In this document: positions 34,652 through 44,435 of the stretch, piece after piece | Layout of the letters: each line of letters begins with the position of its first letter | How positions within the stretch are numbered: position 1 is the stretch's first letter | Assembly: GCA_000597885.1 (NCBI GenBank) | Contig: CP004371.1 | Coordinates: 5,274,001 to 5,338,000 of the forward strand | Source: Flammeovirgaceae bacterium 311 | Lineage (GTDB): Bacteria > Bacteroidota > Bacteroidia > Cytophagales > Cyclobacteriaceae | Length of the DNA: 64,000 nt | Direction of reading: 5' to 3' | Notes under the pieces: generated by a model | Databases searched by the model: none | Seen by the model: the letters and a program-made list of their open reading frames with translations, nothing else | What the model was told of the DNA's origin: nothing | Program-made: the position numbers and the translations under genes

Positions 34652-35851
34652 TCATTTTTTAGTGTTGAAATGGATTTTTGGACCGTCCATTCCTTTTCCA
34701 TTTTCAGATGCATAAAAGGAGGCATCTATAGCACCCAGCGGACGGATGAGCAAACCTTTTGTTGTTCCATCCAACAGGCGTTGCAATACCGGTTCAGAAA
34801 TGGTGATATACGTTTTATCCCCGTTTTGCTCTGCCATCTCCGTGTCGTACATCATTTGCTCATTAAAGACCTCCTCATAAGGCTTGCCCTGCATCAAACT
34901 GTTGAAGGTAACTTTTCCCTGTTCCCAGTCGGGATCTCCGCCTAAGATCTCAATCACTCTGATTTTGCCAAATTCCATCCCATAATCCTGTCCGTAGGCT
35001 TCTATGTAGTTGCCGCCTTTTGAAACCGACTGGGTGGTTAACTCCAGTACAGCTGCTCCCTGTGCTTTCTGGTTTTTAAATTGCTTAAGATCCCACCGTA
35101 AAACTGCCCACTGATTTCCGTTCACGGTTAAAATCCTTGCATTACCCCCTTTCTCTTTTACCTGCCAGTCATTAAAGTTTACCTCGGGAAAATCAAGGTT
35201 GATCAGGGCGTCGTGGGTTACGTTCAGGTGGTTCGAAAATGTATTTAGGTCTGGAATAGGCGGATGATAAGGCACCCTAAGGCCTTTATCCGGATCAGCC
35301 TTTTTGGTGTTCACAATGTCAGCTTTAAAATAATCCACATCCACCTCGTACTGGCCTAATCCAAAATCGGTTACCCCTAACTGAACAAAAAGCGAATCGC
35401 CCGGAACTGCATCCAGGTTTCTGGTGGTCATGCTGATCACATGCCAGCTGGTATCCGGAATGTCAAACTCCATCAAGTCGTGGTGAAAGTCTGTGGTTTT
35501 TTGGGTATTGACCATGATGTTAAGCCTGCGCGGTGCCCTTGGAATTCGCACCCTGGCTTCCACCCGCAATTCAAAGGCAGGATCTTTTAGCTTTTCCAGC
35601 TTCAGGAAGGGAGCAACATTACGCTTGATGATGGTCCAGTAAGCGTTATGCCTGTCCTTGCTGGCATCTACCACCATAGTGGCATATCCCTGCTTTGGCA
35701 CAAAGTCTATGCTGGCATTCCCATCGCCCGGAAAAAAGAGCCAGCCTTCAAGTTTGTTATCCTCGAAGGAGTCTATAAACTGTGCCTGGCAGATGCCGGT
35801 AGCCATCAGTACCATCAGGAATACTGCTATTGTTTTTTGGATCATGTGCAT
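34652..35851 (-). CDS. secreted hypothetical protein, beta-sandwich type
   Basis: This 399-residue exported protein has signal peptide about 1-23. The first half (FIDSFEDNKLEGWLFFPGDGNASIDFVPKQGY, KDRHNAYWTIIKRNVAPFLKL, RVEARVRIPRAPRRLNIMVNT) reads like a carbohydrate-binding jelly roll. The second half (DFPEVNFNDWQVKEKGGNARILTVNGNQWAVLRWDL, ILGGDPDWEQGKVTF, LLDGTTKGLLIRPLGAIDASFYASE) resembles a second beta-sandwich of the sort seen in polysaccharide-utilisation proteins. No catalytic motif is recognised. It lies downstream of the beta-lactamase-like hydrolase gene on the same strand, 45 bp apart. Confidence 0.7.
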   Translation of the reverse strand: MHMIQKTIAVFLMVLMATGICQAQFIDSFEDNKLEGWLFFPGDGNASIDFVPKQGYATMVVDASKDRHNAYWTIIKRNVAPFLKLEKLKDPAFELRVEARVRIPRAPRRLNIMVNTQKTTDFHHDLMEFDIPDTSWHVISMTTRNLDAVPGDSLFVQLGVTDFGLGQYEVDVDYFKADIVNTKKADPDKGLRVPYHPPIPDLNTFSNHLNVTHDALINLDFPEVNFNDWQVKEKGGNARILTVNGNQWAVLRWDLKQFKNQKAQGAAVLELTTQSVSKGGNYIEAYGQDYGMEFGKIRVIEILGGDPDWEQGKVTFNSLMQGKPYEEVFNEQMMYDTEMAEQNGDKTYITISEPVLQRLLDGTTKGLLIRPLGAIDASFYASENGKGMDGPKIHFNTKK

Positions 35852-35896
35852 AAGAGGCTCTTTGTTTATGAGAATAAGTTAATGATTGCAGAAAAT

Positions 35897-37186
35897 TTAC
35901 TGCTTCTCTAAAGCTGTGGATACAGGGCCTTTATAGTTTCCGTAAACAGCATCCCTGAATTTTTTGTGCAAGGCGCGGTCAAAGGGGAAAACCTGCACGA
36001 ACAGCACGGCCGTGAGCTTGTTTTCAGGATCTACCCAGAAAAGGGTACTGGCTGCACCATCCCAGAAGAATTCACCCACCATACCATGATTCTCCTCCTG
36101 ATCCGCCGGTGGAAAGAGGCGCACCGCAAAGTCAATTCCAAAGCCCACCCGGCCTTTGCTTGGCAGCCACATGCGTTCGCTAACACTGTCAGACAAATGA
36201 TTGGTAGCCATCAATTTTACAGTTTCCGGCTTCAGGACTCTTGCCTCCCCAAGTGTGCCCCCATTCACCAGCATGCGTGCGAATTGCATGTAATCATCCA
36301 GGGTAGAGGTGTATCCCCAGCCTCCGGGTTTTAGGGGCCAGGGCCTGCCGTTGAAGGCATTGGCCTCTTCGTCGGGAATCCTGCCGAGCTGTCCGTCCTC
36401 GCTCATGCGGTACATGGCGGCAAGTTTCGTAAAGTCTCGGGGTACATATCGGGTATTCTCCATCCCCAGTGGATCCAGAATATTTTCCTCTACATATTGA
36501 TCGAAGGGCTTTCCAGACAGGCGTTCCACCAGAAAGGCCTGAACATCCACACTAACGCCATACGACCATTCCTCACCCGGATGAAAGGCAAGAGGCAGGC
36601 TGCCCAGTTTTTTTGCCATTTGGGCCAGGGTGTTCTCTTTGTTCATTGCATCGGCTTTTTTTACAAGCTCACCCAGTTGAGGATGATCCTCTTTGGCAAA
36701 GCCTGCCGTATGGCGGGTAAGGTCCCGAATGGTAATGGCACGTTGCGGGGACTCCAGTATTGTATTTCCGGAAGCATCTACACCAGCAAATACTTTCACA
36801 TTGGCAAATTCAGGAGCGTATTTTTCAACCGGATCATCCAGCTGAAAGGCTCCCTGCTCATAAAGCTGCATCAGTGCAACTCCCGTAATGGGTTTGGTCA
36901 TGGAATAAATCCGCACAAGGGTATTACGATCCATTTCGGTCCCAGCCTCCCGATCGGCATAACCAAAAGCGTTGTAGTACACCTCTTTGTCTTTTTCAAA
37001 AATAAGTGCAGACACGCCTGCTATCTGTCCTGAATCCACCAGGCTCTTCAAAGTTGAGTCAATACGGGCTTTTACCTGGCTATTTACCAGTGTTGCCTCC
37101 TGATCGCTTTGTTGCTGCATATCGGAAGACTGACAGGCAGTGATAGCAACAGCTATATAAAAAAAGGCGCAAATGATCCTTGGCAT
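35897..37186 (-). CDS. beta-lactamase-family serine hydrolase lipoprotein
   Basis: This 429-residue protein has an N-terminal lipobox (VAITAC). The class C beta-lactamase/DD-peptidase fold is shown by the SxxK motif in IYSMTKPITG, a Tyr motif in WSYGVSVDVQ (YGV in place of YxN) and the third-motif region HGMVGEFFWDGAAST in place of KTG. These features mark the EstB/serine hydrolase group that hydrolyses esters or peptides rather than beta-lactams. I take the ATG at 37186; 20 extra upstream residues (to 37246) would sit before the signal segment. Confidence 0.85.
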   Translation of the reverse strand: MPRIICAFFYIAVAITACQSSDMQQQSDQEATLVNSQVKARIDSTLKSLVDSGQIAGVSALIFEKDKEVYYNAFGYADREAGTEMDRNTLVRIYSMTKPITGVALMQLYEQGAFQLDDPVEKYAPEFANVKVFAGVDASGNTILESPQRAITIRDLTRHTAGFAKEDHPQLGELVKKADAMNKENTLAQMAKKLGSLPLAFHPGEEWSYGVSVDVQAFLVERLSGKPFDQYVEENILDPLGMENTRYVPRDFTKLAAMYRMSEDGQLGRIPDEEANAFNGRPWPLKPGGWGYTSTLDDYMQFARMLVNGGTLGEARVLKPETVKLMATNHLSDSVSERMWLPSKGRVGFGIDFAVRLFPPADQEENHGMVGEFFWDGAASTLFWVDPENKLTAVLFVQVFPFDRALHKKFRDAVYGNYKGPVSTALEKQ

Positions 37187-37490
37187 TGCATTGATGTTGA
37201 GTTGAAACAGTAAATGAACAGCAGGCAAGCTGCCTGCTACCAGCAATATAAAAAATATATAGGTCTGGAGGGGTGGTTTTTTGCAATCTGGTGAGTGGCG
37301 GTAAAATTGGGAGTTTTTGCTACCCGTCTAAATTTATTTTTCGCATCTTGATAGACCAAAACTTCATCTGCCATAAAATAAGAGGTATGAGCTGCAATCG
37401 TTGATTTTTTTGTACTTAAAAATGCTACGAATCACCAAATCTATACGTCATAAGCAGCTTATTCCTCTGCTACGTCTTAAGTTTATAATA

Positions 37491-39443
37491 ATGAAAAAAA
37501 GAGCAAAATGGGGGCTGCTGATCGCTGCTCTCCTGTTTTTATTCAATGCCAACAGCCAGGTTCGCCTTCCGCGACTGGTCAGCGATGGCCTGGTACTGCA
37601 AAGAGATACTGAAGTAAAAATGTGGGGCTGGGCTGCTCCCGGCGAAAGCTTAACGCTTGATTTTGCCGGAAATACCCATACTGCCACAGCCGGCCAGGAT
37701 GGCAAGTGGGCCGTAAACCTGCCTTCCATGAAAGCGGGCGGACCTTACGACCTGAACATTAAGGCCAGCAATCAGCTCACGATCAAAAACATCCTGATTG
37801 GTGATGTGTGGGTTTGTTCCGGGCAGTCGAATATGGAGCTCACCATGCAGCGTGCCTCACCTATATACCAGAAGGAAATTGCCGAGGCAGAAAATCCGAA
37901 TATCAGGTACTTTGATGTGCCCGACCGTTATGACTTTAACCAGCCGCAGGAGGATCTGACGAGTGGAAAATGGCTGGCGGCCTCACCGGAAAATGTACTT
38001 CAATTTTCTGCAGTAGCTTACTTTTTTGCCAAAGATCTCTATGCTAAGTATCGGGTGCCCATTGGCCTGATCAATGCCAGCCTGGGCGGTTCTCCGGTAG
38101 AGGCCTGGATCAGCGAAGAGGCGCTGAAAGCATTTCCTCATCATTATCAGGAAGCACAAAAGTTCAAGGACAGCGACCTGATCAGCCAGATCGAAGAAAA
38201 GGACAGAGCCATCAGCGATGCCTGGTATGCCAAATCAAGCAGGGAAGATGCCGGGTATAAAAACGCAACAGCGCGCTGGCGCAATCAGGAGTTTGATGCT
38301 TCTGGATGGCCCACAATGAATTTGCCCGGCTATTGGGCCGATACTGAACTTGGTTCCGTGAATGGGGTGGTATGGTTTAGAAAAGAAATTGAGGTTCCCC
38401 CCTCCATGCGGGGCAAAGCAGCCTACCTGGAGCTGGGCAGGATTGTCGATGCCGACTCTGTGTTCCTGAACGGAACCTTTGTGGGCAGCACCGGCTACCA
38501 GTATCCCCCCAGAAGGTACCAGGTGCCTGCGGGTATTTTGAAAGAAGGCAAGAATGTACTGGCCGTGCGGGTGATTAATAACTCCGGCAGGGGAGGTTTT
38601 GTAGAAGACAAGGATTATTATCTGGCAGCCGGCAGTGATACCCTGGATTTAACAGGACCCTGGCAATACCAGTTAGGAGCTTCCATGGATCCGCTTCCCG
38701 GCCAGACTTTTATCCGCTGGAAGCCGGTGGGCTTATACAATGGCATGATTGCTCCACTCCTGAACTACCCCATTAAAGGGGTTATCTGGTACCAGGGCGA
38801 ATCCAATGCCGACGAAGCAGCGGAATACCAGGAGCTGTTTACTACACTTATATCCGACTGGCGGCAAAAATGGGGACAGGGAAATTTTCCCTTTCTCTAT
38901 GTTCAACTGGCTAACTTTATGGAAACTGCCTCACAGCCCGGAGAAAGCGAATGGGCAGCACTGAGGGAAGCACAGCTTAAAACCCTAAGTGTACCTAATA
39001 CGGCCATGGCCGTGATCATCGATGTGGGGGAGTGGAATGATATTCACCCTTTGAATAAAGAAGACGTTGGAAAACGCCTGGCCCTTGCTGCACAGAAAGT
39101 GGCCTATGGCGATAAAAGGGTGGTACATTCCGGTCCGATCTTCGAGTCGATAAGCGTAAAGGGCAATAAAGCAGTGCTGAGTTTTTCCAATGTGGGCAGC
39201 GGCTTAATGGCCAAAGGCGGCGGTGAGCTAAAGTATTTCGCCATTGCCGGGGCCGATCATAAATGGGTATGGGCAAAAGCTAAAATTGAAGGGGGAAAAG
39301 TAGTGGTTTGGAGCGATAAGGTGACTAAACCGGTAGCCGTGCGCTACGCCTGGGCCAATAACCCCGAAGGCGCTAATTTATACAACAAGGAAGGCTTGCC
39401 TGCTTCACCCTTCCGTACCGATCGTTTACCCCTGAATCCCTAA
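37491..39443 (+). CDS. sialate O-acetylesterase-family protein
   Basis: This 650-residue exported SGNH esterase has signal peptide about 1-21. The catalytic parts are split: block with Ser113 in CSGQSNMEL, then after about residue 260 a GH2-like jelly-roll insertion (WFRKEIEVPPSMRGKAAYLELG, VFLNGTFVGSTGYQ, LAVRVINNSGRGG), then IKGVIWYQGESNADEA and Asp517-His519 in NDIHPLNKEDVGKRLA. All catalytic residues are present, unlike Gln306 in the paralogue at 9211. It likely removes acetyl groups from hemicellulose or other glycans. It is 13 bp upstream of the CE15 esterase gene and co-transcribed. Confidence 0.9.
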   Translation: MKKRAKWGLLIAALLFLFNANSQVRLPRLVSDGLVLQRDTEVKMWGWAAPGESLTLDFAGNTHTATAGQDGKWAVNLPSMKAGGPYDLNIKASNQLTIKNILIGDVWVCSGQSNMELTMQRASPIYQKEIAEAENPNIRYFDVPDRYDFNQPQEDLTSGKWLAASPENVLQFSAVAYFFAKDLYAKYRVPIGLINASLGGSPVEAWISEEALKAFPHHYQEAQKFKDSDLISQIEEKDRAISDAWYAKSSREDAGYKNATARWRNQEFDASGWPTMNLPGYWADTELGSVNGVVWFRKEIEVPPSMRGKAAYLELGRIVDADSVFLNGTFVGSTGYQYPPRRYQVPAGILKEGKNVLAVRVINNSGRGGFVEDKDYYLAAGSDTLDLTGPWQYQLGASMDPLPGQTFIRWKPVGLYNGMIAPLLNYPIKGVIWYQGESNADEAAEYQELFTTLISDWRQKWGQGNFPFLYVQLANFMETASQPGESEWAALREAQLKTLSVPNTAMAVIIDVGEWNDIHPLNKEDVGKRLALAAQKVAYGDKRVVHSGPIFESISVKGNKAVLSFSNVGSGLMAKGGGELKYFAIAGADHKWVWAKAKIEGGKVVVWSDKVTKPVAVRYAWANNPEGANLYNKEGLPASPFRTDRLPLNP

Positions 39444-39456
39444 AGCCTACTCCTCT

Positions 39457-40998
39457 ATGAAAAAATCCATATTATTCCTGCTTGCTTTTGGGGTTACTTC
39501 TGCTTTTGCGCAACAAACCACCACTGGAGCAGCCAATCAGTATCCGCCCCCGGTAAACTTCACTGCTGAGCAGGATCATCAGCACATGATGAAGCAGCTG
39601 GGCATCAAATCGCTTCGGCCGGGACCTAGTGGAGATGAATCGGCGCCTAATGCTGCCAATTATAACGAAGCCCTGGCAAACCCTTACCCAGACCTGCCGG
39701 AGGTACTTAGCCTGAAGAACGGGAAAAAGGTTACTACGCCGACCCAATGGTGGGAGAAGCGGCGGCCGGAGATTGTGGAAGATTTTGAACGGGAGGTCTA
39801 TGGCCGTGTGCCTATGAATGCCCCTAAAGTAAAGTGGGAGGTGCTGATAGAGGAAAAAGAAATGGTAGGCTGGATGCCGGTTCTGGCCAAACAGCTGGTG
39901 GGCCGGGTAGATAATTCAGAATACCCCTTGCTGGAAGTGAACATTAACATGACGGTGGTAACGCCCGCCAATGCCAAAGGCCCGGTACCGCTGCTGATGA
40001 TGTTTGGCCGCAGTGCACTGCCTGCCCCGGCACAGCCTCCAAAAGAAAGCCTGGAAAAGATAAATGCAGCATTAAAGGAGTTGCTGGTACAAACAGATCC
40101 TTCGCTAAAGGAGGTGTTTGAGCAATATCCGGCCTATAATCCCATAGCCTCTCAGGTGCCCACATTTGGTCCGCCGCCAGCCGGCGATCCGCCCACCACC
40201 CATCAGCTGCTGGCGTCAGGCTGGGGATATGCCCTTATTGAACCAGCCAGCATCCAGGCCGATAACGGTGCCGGCCTTACCAGGGGCATCATAGGCCTGG
40301 TAAACAAAGGACAGCCACGCAAGCCCGATGACTGGGGCGCTTTGAGGGCCTGGGCCTGGGGTGCCTCCCGCGGACTGGATTACCTGGAAACCGACCCGGC
40401 AGTAAATGCGGAACAGGTAGGGATAGAAGGAGTATCGCGCTTTGGCAAAGCAGCACTGGTCGCTATGGCATTCGATCAGCGTTTTGCTGTGGCCCTGATA
40501 GGCTCCTCCGGGCAGGGGGGTGCAAAACTACACCGCCGCAATTTTGGCGAAGCCGTGGAGAGCTTAACCAGCAGTTACGAATACCACTGGATGGCAGGTA
40601 ACTATCTGAAGTATGGCGCTGCCGAAGCTACTTTTGGCGCTAAAACAGCCAAAGATCTACCAGTCGATGCTCACCAGCTGATTGCGCTATGTGCTCCACG
40701 TCCTACCTTTATTAGCTACGGCATACCCGAACAGGGAGATGCTAAATGGCTCGACCAGCAGGGCAGCTATATGGCCACTGTCGCCGCCGGACCTGTTTTT
40801 AGGCTGTTAGGTGCTAAAGGCCTGGGGGTTACTGAAGATTATAAAACGGCTAAGATGCCCCATGTGAATGTTGGTTTGCTGGAGGGTGAATTAGCCTGGC
40901 GGCAACATGATGGCGGCCATACCGATGCCCCAAACATCAAATACTTTATTCCCTGGGCAAATAAATTTATAGAAGAGAAGAACGGGAATTCCCGTTGA
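39457..40998 (+). CDS. CE15 glucuronoyl methylesterase-like enzyme
   Basis: This 513-residue exported alpha/beta hydrolase has signal peptide about 1-18. CE15 hallmarks are the nucleophile in GVSRFGKAAL (Ser327), the following RFAVALIGSSGQGGAKLHRRNFGE, APRPTFISYGIPEQGDAKWLDQQGSY and the catalytic His in RQHDGGHTDAP. CE15 enzymes cut the ester between glucuronic acid on xylan and lignin alcohols. In place of the usual GCSRxGK motif it has Val for Cys. It follows the acetylesterase gene by 13 bp. A perfect 16-bp palindrome (AACGGGAATTCCCGTT, 40981-40996) overlaps the last codons. Confidence 0.85.
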   Translation: MKKSILFLLAFGVTSAFAQQTTTGAANQYPPPVNFTAEQDHQHMMKQLGIKSLRPGPSGDESAPNAANYNEALANPYPDLPEVLSLKNGKKVTTPTQWWEKRRPEIVEDFEREVYGRVPMNAPKVKWEVLIEEKEMVGWMPVLAKQLVGRVDNSEYPLLEVNINMTVVTPANAKGPVPLLMMFGRSALPAPAQPPKESLEKINAALKELLVQTDPSLKEVFEQYPAYNPIASQVPTFGPPPAGDPPTTHQLLASGWGYALIEPASIQADNGAGLTRGIIGLVNKGQPRKPDDWGALRAWAWGASRGLDYLETDPAVNAEQVGIEGVSRFGKAALVAMAFDQRFAVALIGSSGQGGAKLHRRNFGEAVESLTSSYEYHWMAGNYLKYGAAEATFGAKTAKDLPVDAHQLIALCAPRPTFISYGIPEQGDAKWLDQQGSYMATVAAGPVFRLLGAKGLGVTEDYKTAKMPHVNVGLLEGELAWRQHDGGHTDAPNIKYFIPWANKFIEEKNGNSR

Positions 40999-41044
40999 GC
41001 ATTATAGGATTGAGTAAGGGGAAATTTTTAATTTGAACTGAGTG

Positions 41045-41335
41045 ATGGGGAGATTCAATACACAAGTTTTCCCTGATGTAGTTGATGCTAAAGGCCAAAC
41101 GGTTACCCGGGCAGATCATCCCATCACTTTTGAGATATCAGGTCCCGGGAAGATCGAATCCACGGATAATGGTGACCCCACCATTTTTCTACCCTTCACC
41201 AGCCATGAACGGGAGGCATTCAATGGTCTTGCCCTGGTTGTGATCCGTTCCAGGGTTAAGGATGGGGACAAAATAAAGGCTACTGCAAAATCAGATGGTT
41301 TGAAAGATGCTCAAATAGTTGTTAATAGCCAGTAA
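41045..41335 (+). pseudogene. orphan C-terminal domain of a GH2 glycosidase
   Basis: The 96-codon frame reads VVDAKGQTVTRADHPITFEISGPGK, IESTDNGDPT and HEREAFNGLALVVIRS, followed by KIKATAKSDGLKDAQIVV. This is the Ig-like C-terminal domain found at the end of GH2 beta-galactosidases of Bacteroidota. No catalytic part precedes it; only 46 bp separate it from the CE15 stop. A GTG lies at 41042 and an ATG at 41045. It is most likely the tail of a deleted GH2 gene, though it could be expressed as a small stand-alone domain. Confidence 0.65.
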
Positions 41336-41505
41336 TTGAGCTGATAGGAAATTTCCCGAGGAATTTTGTCAGGCGAAACTGCCAGCTCTATAAATTTAAA
41401 AAAAGTATTCTTATGCAGGGAAAGCTCTTGAATGATGCGGCTCCTGGCTGAGGGAGAACTCTCTTTTCCTGAAAAAGCATCCAGTCTACTGTGAAAGTGG
41501 AGGCT

Positions 41506-42234
41506 TTAATGCAATCCTTTTAACATCCTGAAAAAGTGCTCATTATAAGTGTCGCTGATTGGTATGATTTTATCCGCTATTCTAATCCTGTTTTTTTCTA
41601 TATGGTCAATTTTATCGATGGCAACTATAAATGATCTGTGGACCCGGACAAAATTATGGGAGGGAAGGTGTTCTTCTATTTTAGCAAAACTCAGTAGAGT
41701 CATAATTTTTTCTTTGCAGGTATGTATCTGCAGATAATCTTTCATACCCTCAATGATCATGATCTCTTTGATAGAAACTTTTTGAATCCGATATCCAACC
41801 TTTAGGAATAAATACTCCTGTTCATTTTGAAAATCTGATGCTGCCTCCTTCTTTTCCGGTAATTGCTTGCTGCTTTGGTCCTGGTATAGTCTCAAAACAC
41901 TTTTGTAAAATCTTTCAAATGAAAAAGGCTTGAGGAGATAATCCTTTACTTCCAGCTCAAACGCTTTCAGGGCATATTGATCATAAGCAGTAGTAAGGAT
42001 GATCATCGGGCGGGGGTTCAGCATTTGCATAAAGCTTAGCCCATCAAGAGCAGGCATATTTATGTCCAGGAAGAGCAGGTCCGGTTTATCCTTCTCCATT
42101 GTGGAAGAAGCCTCCAAAGGGCTGGAGAAAGTGCCTTTTAAATTCAGAAAAGGTACTTTCAGTATATACTCCTCTAGAATTTCCTGTGCAAGAGGCTCGT
42201 CATCCACTATATAACATGTCAGTTTTTCGTTCAT
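41506..42234 (-). CDS. LytTR-family response regulator
   Basis: This 242-residue regulator has a receiver domain with YIVDDEP, phospho-acceptor Asp in LLFLDINMPALDG and Lys in DYLLKPFSFERF, then a LytTR domain (about 140-240) with LFLKVGYRIQKVSIKEIMIIEGMKDYLQIHT and NFVRVHRSFIVAI. Its first 35 bp overlap the end of the kinase gene, so the pair is translationally coupled. The divergent ABC transporter operon at 43512 is a likely target. Confidence 0.9.
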   Translation of the reverse strand: MNEKLTCYIVDDEPLAQEILEEYILKVPFLNLKGTFSSPLEASSTMEKDKPDLLFLDINMPALDGLSFMQMLNPRPMIILTTAYDQYALKAFELEVKDYLLKPFSFERFYKSVLRLYQDQSSKQLPEKKEAASDFQNEQEYLFLKVGYRIQKVSIKEIMIIEGMKDYLQIHTCKEKIMTLLSFAKIEEHLPSHNFVRVHRSFIVAIDKIDHIEKNRIRIADKIIPISDTYNEHFFRMLKGLH

Positions 42235-43243
42235 GATTTTGTAAATGAAGAGGGTGGATTTTTAAAACTACTTTAAAAAATTCTTCCGAGCTGGAGACCT
42301 CAAAAACATGTTGACCAGGATAGAGTAACTGCAGCCTTTTTTTAACATTCGTTAAACCAATCCCTCCAACTTCCTGAATGGCTGCTGCTTTACCATCTCC
42401 GGTGGGGTTCTGAATGCTGAAGATAAGGCTATTCTCTTTTATCTCTATGCTGAGCCTGATGTCTCCTTCATTTAAGCGGGCGGGACTGTGTTTATACGCA
42501 TTTTCCAGAAAGTGTATAAATAATAAGGGAGCGATCTGGCAGGAATCTGTGTCACCAACTACTACAAAGTCTACAATGGATGTTTTTTTATACCTAAGCT
42601 GTTGCAAGCTGATAAAGTCTTGTAAGTATTCAATTTCTCTGTTAAGGGCAACAGTATCGGCGTTTGCTTCATAAAGCATATAGCGCATCATAGAAGATAA
42701 ACGCATGATAGCTTCAGGGGTAGCAGGAGAGTTTTTGAATGACAGTGTATGAATATTATTTAGGGTATTGAACAGAAAATGCGGATTGATTTGCCATTTC
42801 AAATATGAGAGTTCTGCCTGTGCCGCCTGTTTTTCCAGGCGTTCCCGTTTAAATTCATTGATAACCCAGTTCTCTATTGCTCTTGCTACCCAGCTCAGTA
42901 TTACAAAAATGATAACAATGCTGAAGAGAGTGGTAAAGAATTGGTCCAGGAAAGTAGACCAGTCATTTATTTCTCCCTTATAGGCCAACAAAAAGGGTAA
43001 GGGGCCCAGCAACAGAACCAAAGTCAGGCCCAGTAAATACAGGCCGAACTTTCTGCTATTCCAAAAACGGGTTAAAATGAAGAAGTGGCTGTAAAAAACA
43101 GATAAACTGGAGAGTATTAAAATTCCTGCCAGGTAAAGCCAGTTTGCGTGGCCTTCACTCCAGAATACCCAGCATAGAAACAGGAATAGCAATATCCAGC
43201 CAAAAAGGTGAATAAGAAAGAATACCTTTTTTATACGTTCCAT
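42200..43243 (-). CDS. LytS-type sensor histidine kinase
   Basis: This 347-residue kinase has four membrane helices (about 8-130), a linker coiled coil, and the phospho-acceptor in KWQINPHFLFNTLNNIHTLS. The ATPase part shows FIHFLENAYKHSP and GIGLTNVKKRLQLLYPG. No periplasmic domain is present, so it probably senses membrane or cytoplasmic signals. It overlaps the regulator gene by 35 bp and is divergent from the ABC exporter, with a 268-bp shared upstream region. Confidence 0.9.
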   Translation of the reverse strand: MERIKKVFFLIHLFGWILLFLFLCWVFWSEGHANWLYLAGILILSSLSVFYSHFFILTRFWNSRKFGLYLLGLTLVLLLGPLPFLLAYKGEINDWSTFLDQFFTTLFSIVIIFVILSWVARAIENWVINEFKRERLEKQAAQAELSYLKWQINPHFLFNTLNNIHTLSFKNSPATPEAIMRLSSMMRYMLYEANADTVALNREIEYLQDFISLQQLRYKKTSIVDFVVVGDTDSCQIAPLLFIHFLENAYKHSPARLNEGDIRLSIEIKENSLIFSIQNPTGDGKAAAIQEVGGIGLTNVKKRLQLLYPGQHVFEVSSSEEFFKVVLKIHPLHLQNHERKTDMLYSG

Positions 43244-43511
43244 TTAACAAAGATATTCTTTCTTTTGACTTCCATTAAGGCTACTCTGCCAGTCACTTTT
43301 TTCACTCTGCGAAATAACCTATCGCATCTACAAACGCCTTGGTCTAGGCAAAGCAGAAACTGGTAGATTCTTTTCCAGGCTAAGTATATCTCTTTTTTTA
43401 TTGGTTCCCGCTCACTGTTCCTTTGAGTAAAGCTGCCAGACTTATGAAGATTATAGGGAAGGCAGTATTTGCCCCTTTTAACTATAACTAACTGATTTAT
43501 CCCCAGATGCT

Positions 43512-44435
43512 ATGGAACATTCCCAGGTAAAGCTGTCAATACGTAATGTCTCTAAAACCTACGCCAACGGTGTTAAAGCCTTACAAAAAATTTCGCTGAC
43601 CATACCCCCGGGAATGTATGGTCTGCTAGGTCCCAATGGTGCTGGTAAATCCACCCTGATGCGTATTCTGGCTACACTACAGGAGCCCGACGGGGGAGAA
43701 ATATTTTTAGGTAATATTGATGTGATCAAAGAAAAGAACGAGATCCGCAAAACTTTAGGTTATCTGCCCCAGGAATTTGGGCTTCTGGCAAAAGTATCTG
43801 CAGAGAAGCTTCTCGATCATTTTGCAGTACTCAAAGGGATAACGCATCGGGCCTCACGCAGAGAAGTTGTAGAGGGCTTACTAAAACAAACAAATCTTTG
43901 GGACAAGCGAAAGCAGAAACTCGGAGGTTTTTCTGGTGGCATGAAACAGCGCTTTGGTGTGGCTGTGGCCTTGCTGGGAAATCCAAAGCTGATGATCGTG
44001 GATGAACCAACGGCAGGCCTGGATCCAGCAGAGCGGGTGCGATTCTTAAACCTGTTGAGTGAGCTGGGAGAAAACAGCGTGGTGATTCTTTCAACACACA
44101 TCGTAGAGGATGTTTCAGAGCTGTGCACAAATATGGCGGTCATTAACAAAGGAGAAATACTGCTGGAGGCGCAGCCGCTGCAGGCAGTCAAAGAATTAGA
44201 AGGAAAAATCTGGTGCAGGTTGATAGAGAAAAATACCCTACCTGAGCTGGAGCGTGATTATCAAATTATTTCTACAAAGCTATTGAGCGGGCGCACAATG
44301 GTGCATATTTACAGCAATGAGGTTCCCGGAGATAGATTTGAGCTGGTGGAACCCGACCTGGAGGATGTCTATTTTTGTACGATGGCAGGATACTACCGGG
44401 CTGGTCAGCAGCAAATGAAGGAGGTAGTGTCATGA
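43512..44435 (+). CDS. ABC transporter ATP-binding protein
   Basis: This 307-residue ATPase has Walker A GPNGAGKST, Q-loop GYLPQEFGLL, signature FSGGMKQR, Walker B LMIVDEP and H-loop LSTHIVED. The C-terminal 80 residues form the regulatory tail of exporter ATPases (LEGKIWCRL, EDVYFCTMAGYY). It is the partner of the permease-peptidase fusion that starts 4 bp before its stop (ATGA overlap). The substrate is unknown. Confidence 0.9.
   Translation: MEHSQVKLSIRNVSKTYANGVKALQKISLTIPPGMYGLLGPNGAGKSTLMRILATLQEPDGGEIFLGNIDVIKEKNEIRKTLGYLPQEFGLLAKVSAEKLLDHFAVLKGITHRASRREVVEGLLKQTNLWDKRKQKLGGFSGGMKQRFGVAVALLGNPKLMIVDEPTAGLDPAERVRFLNLLSELGENSVVILSTHIVEDVSELCTNMAVINKGEILLEAQPLQAVKELEGKIWCRLIEKNTLPELERDYQIISTKLLSGRTMVHIYSNEVPGDRFELVEPDLEDVYFCTMAGYYRAGQQQMKEVVS

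Noticed and set aside
40175-40198. CCG-rich stretch inside the CE15 gene as another micro-insertion
   Set aside because: It encodes a Pro-rich loop (FGPPPAGDPPTTHQ) that reads naturally in frame and does not match the block consensus.
40981-40996. Perfect palindrome AACGGGAATTCCCGTT as a terminator
   Set aside because: There is no T-run and no loop, and it encodes the last residues of the CE15 protein; it may be chance.
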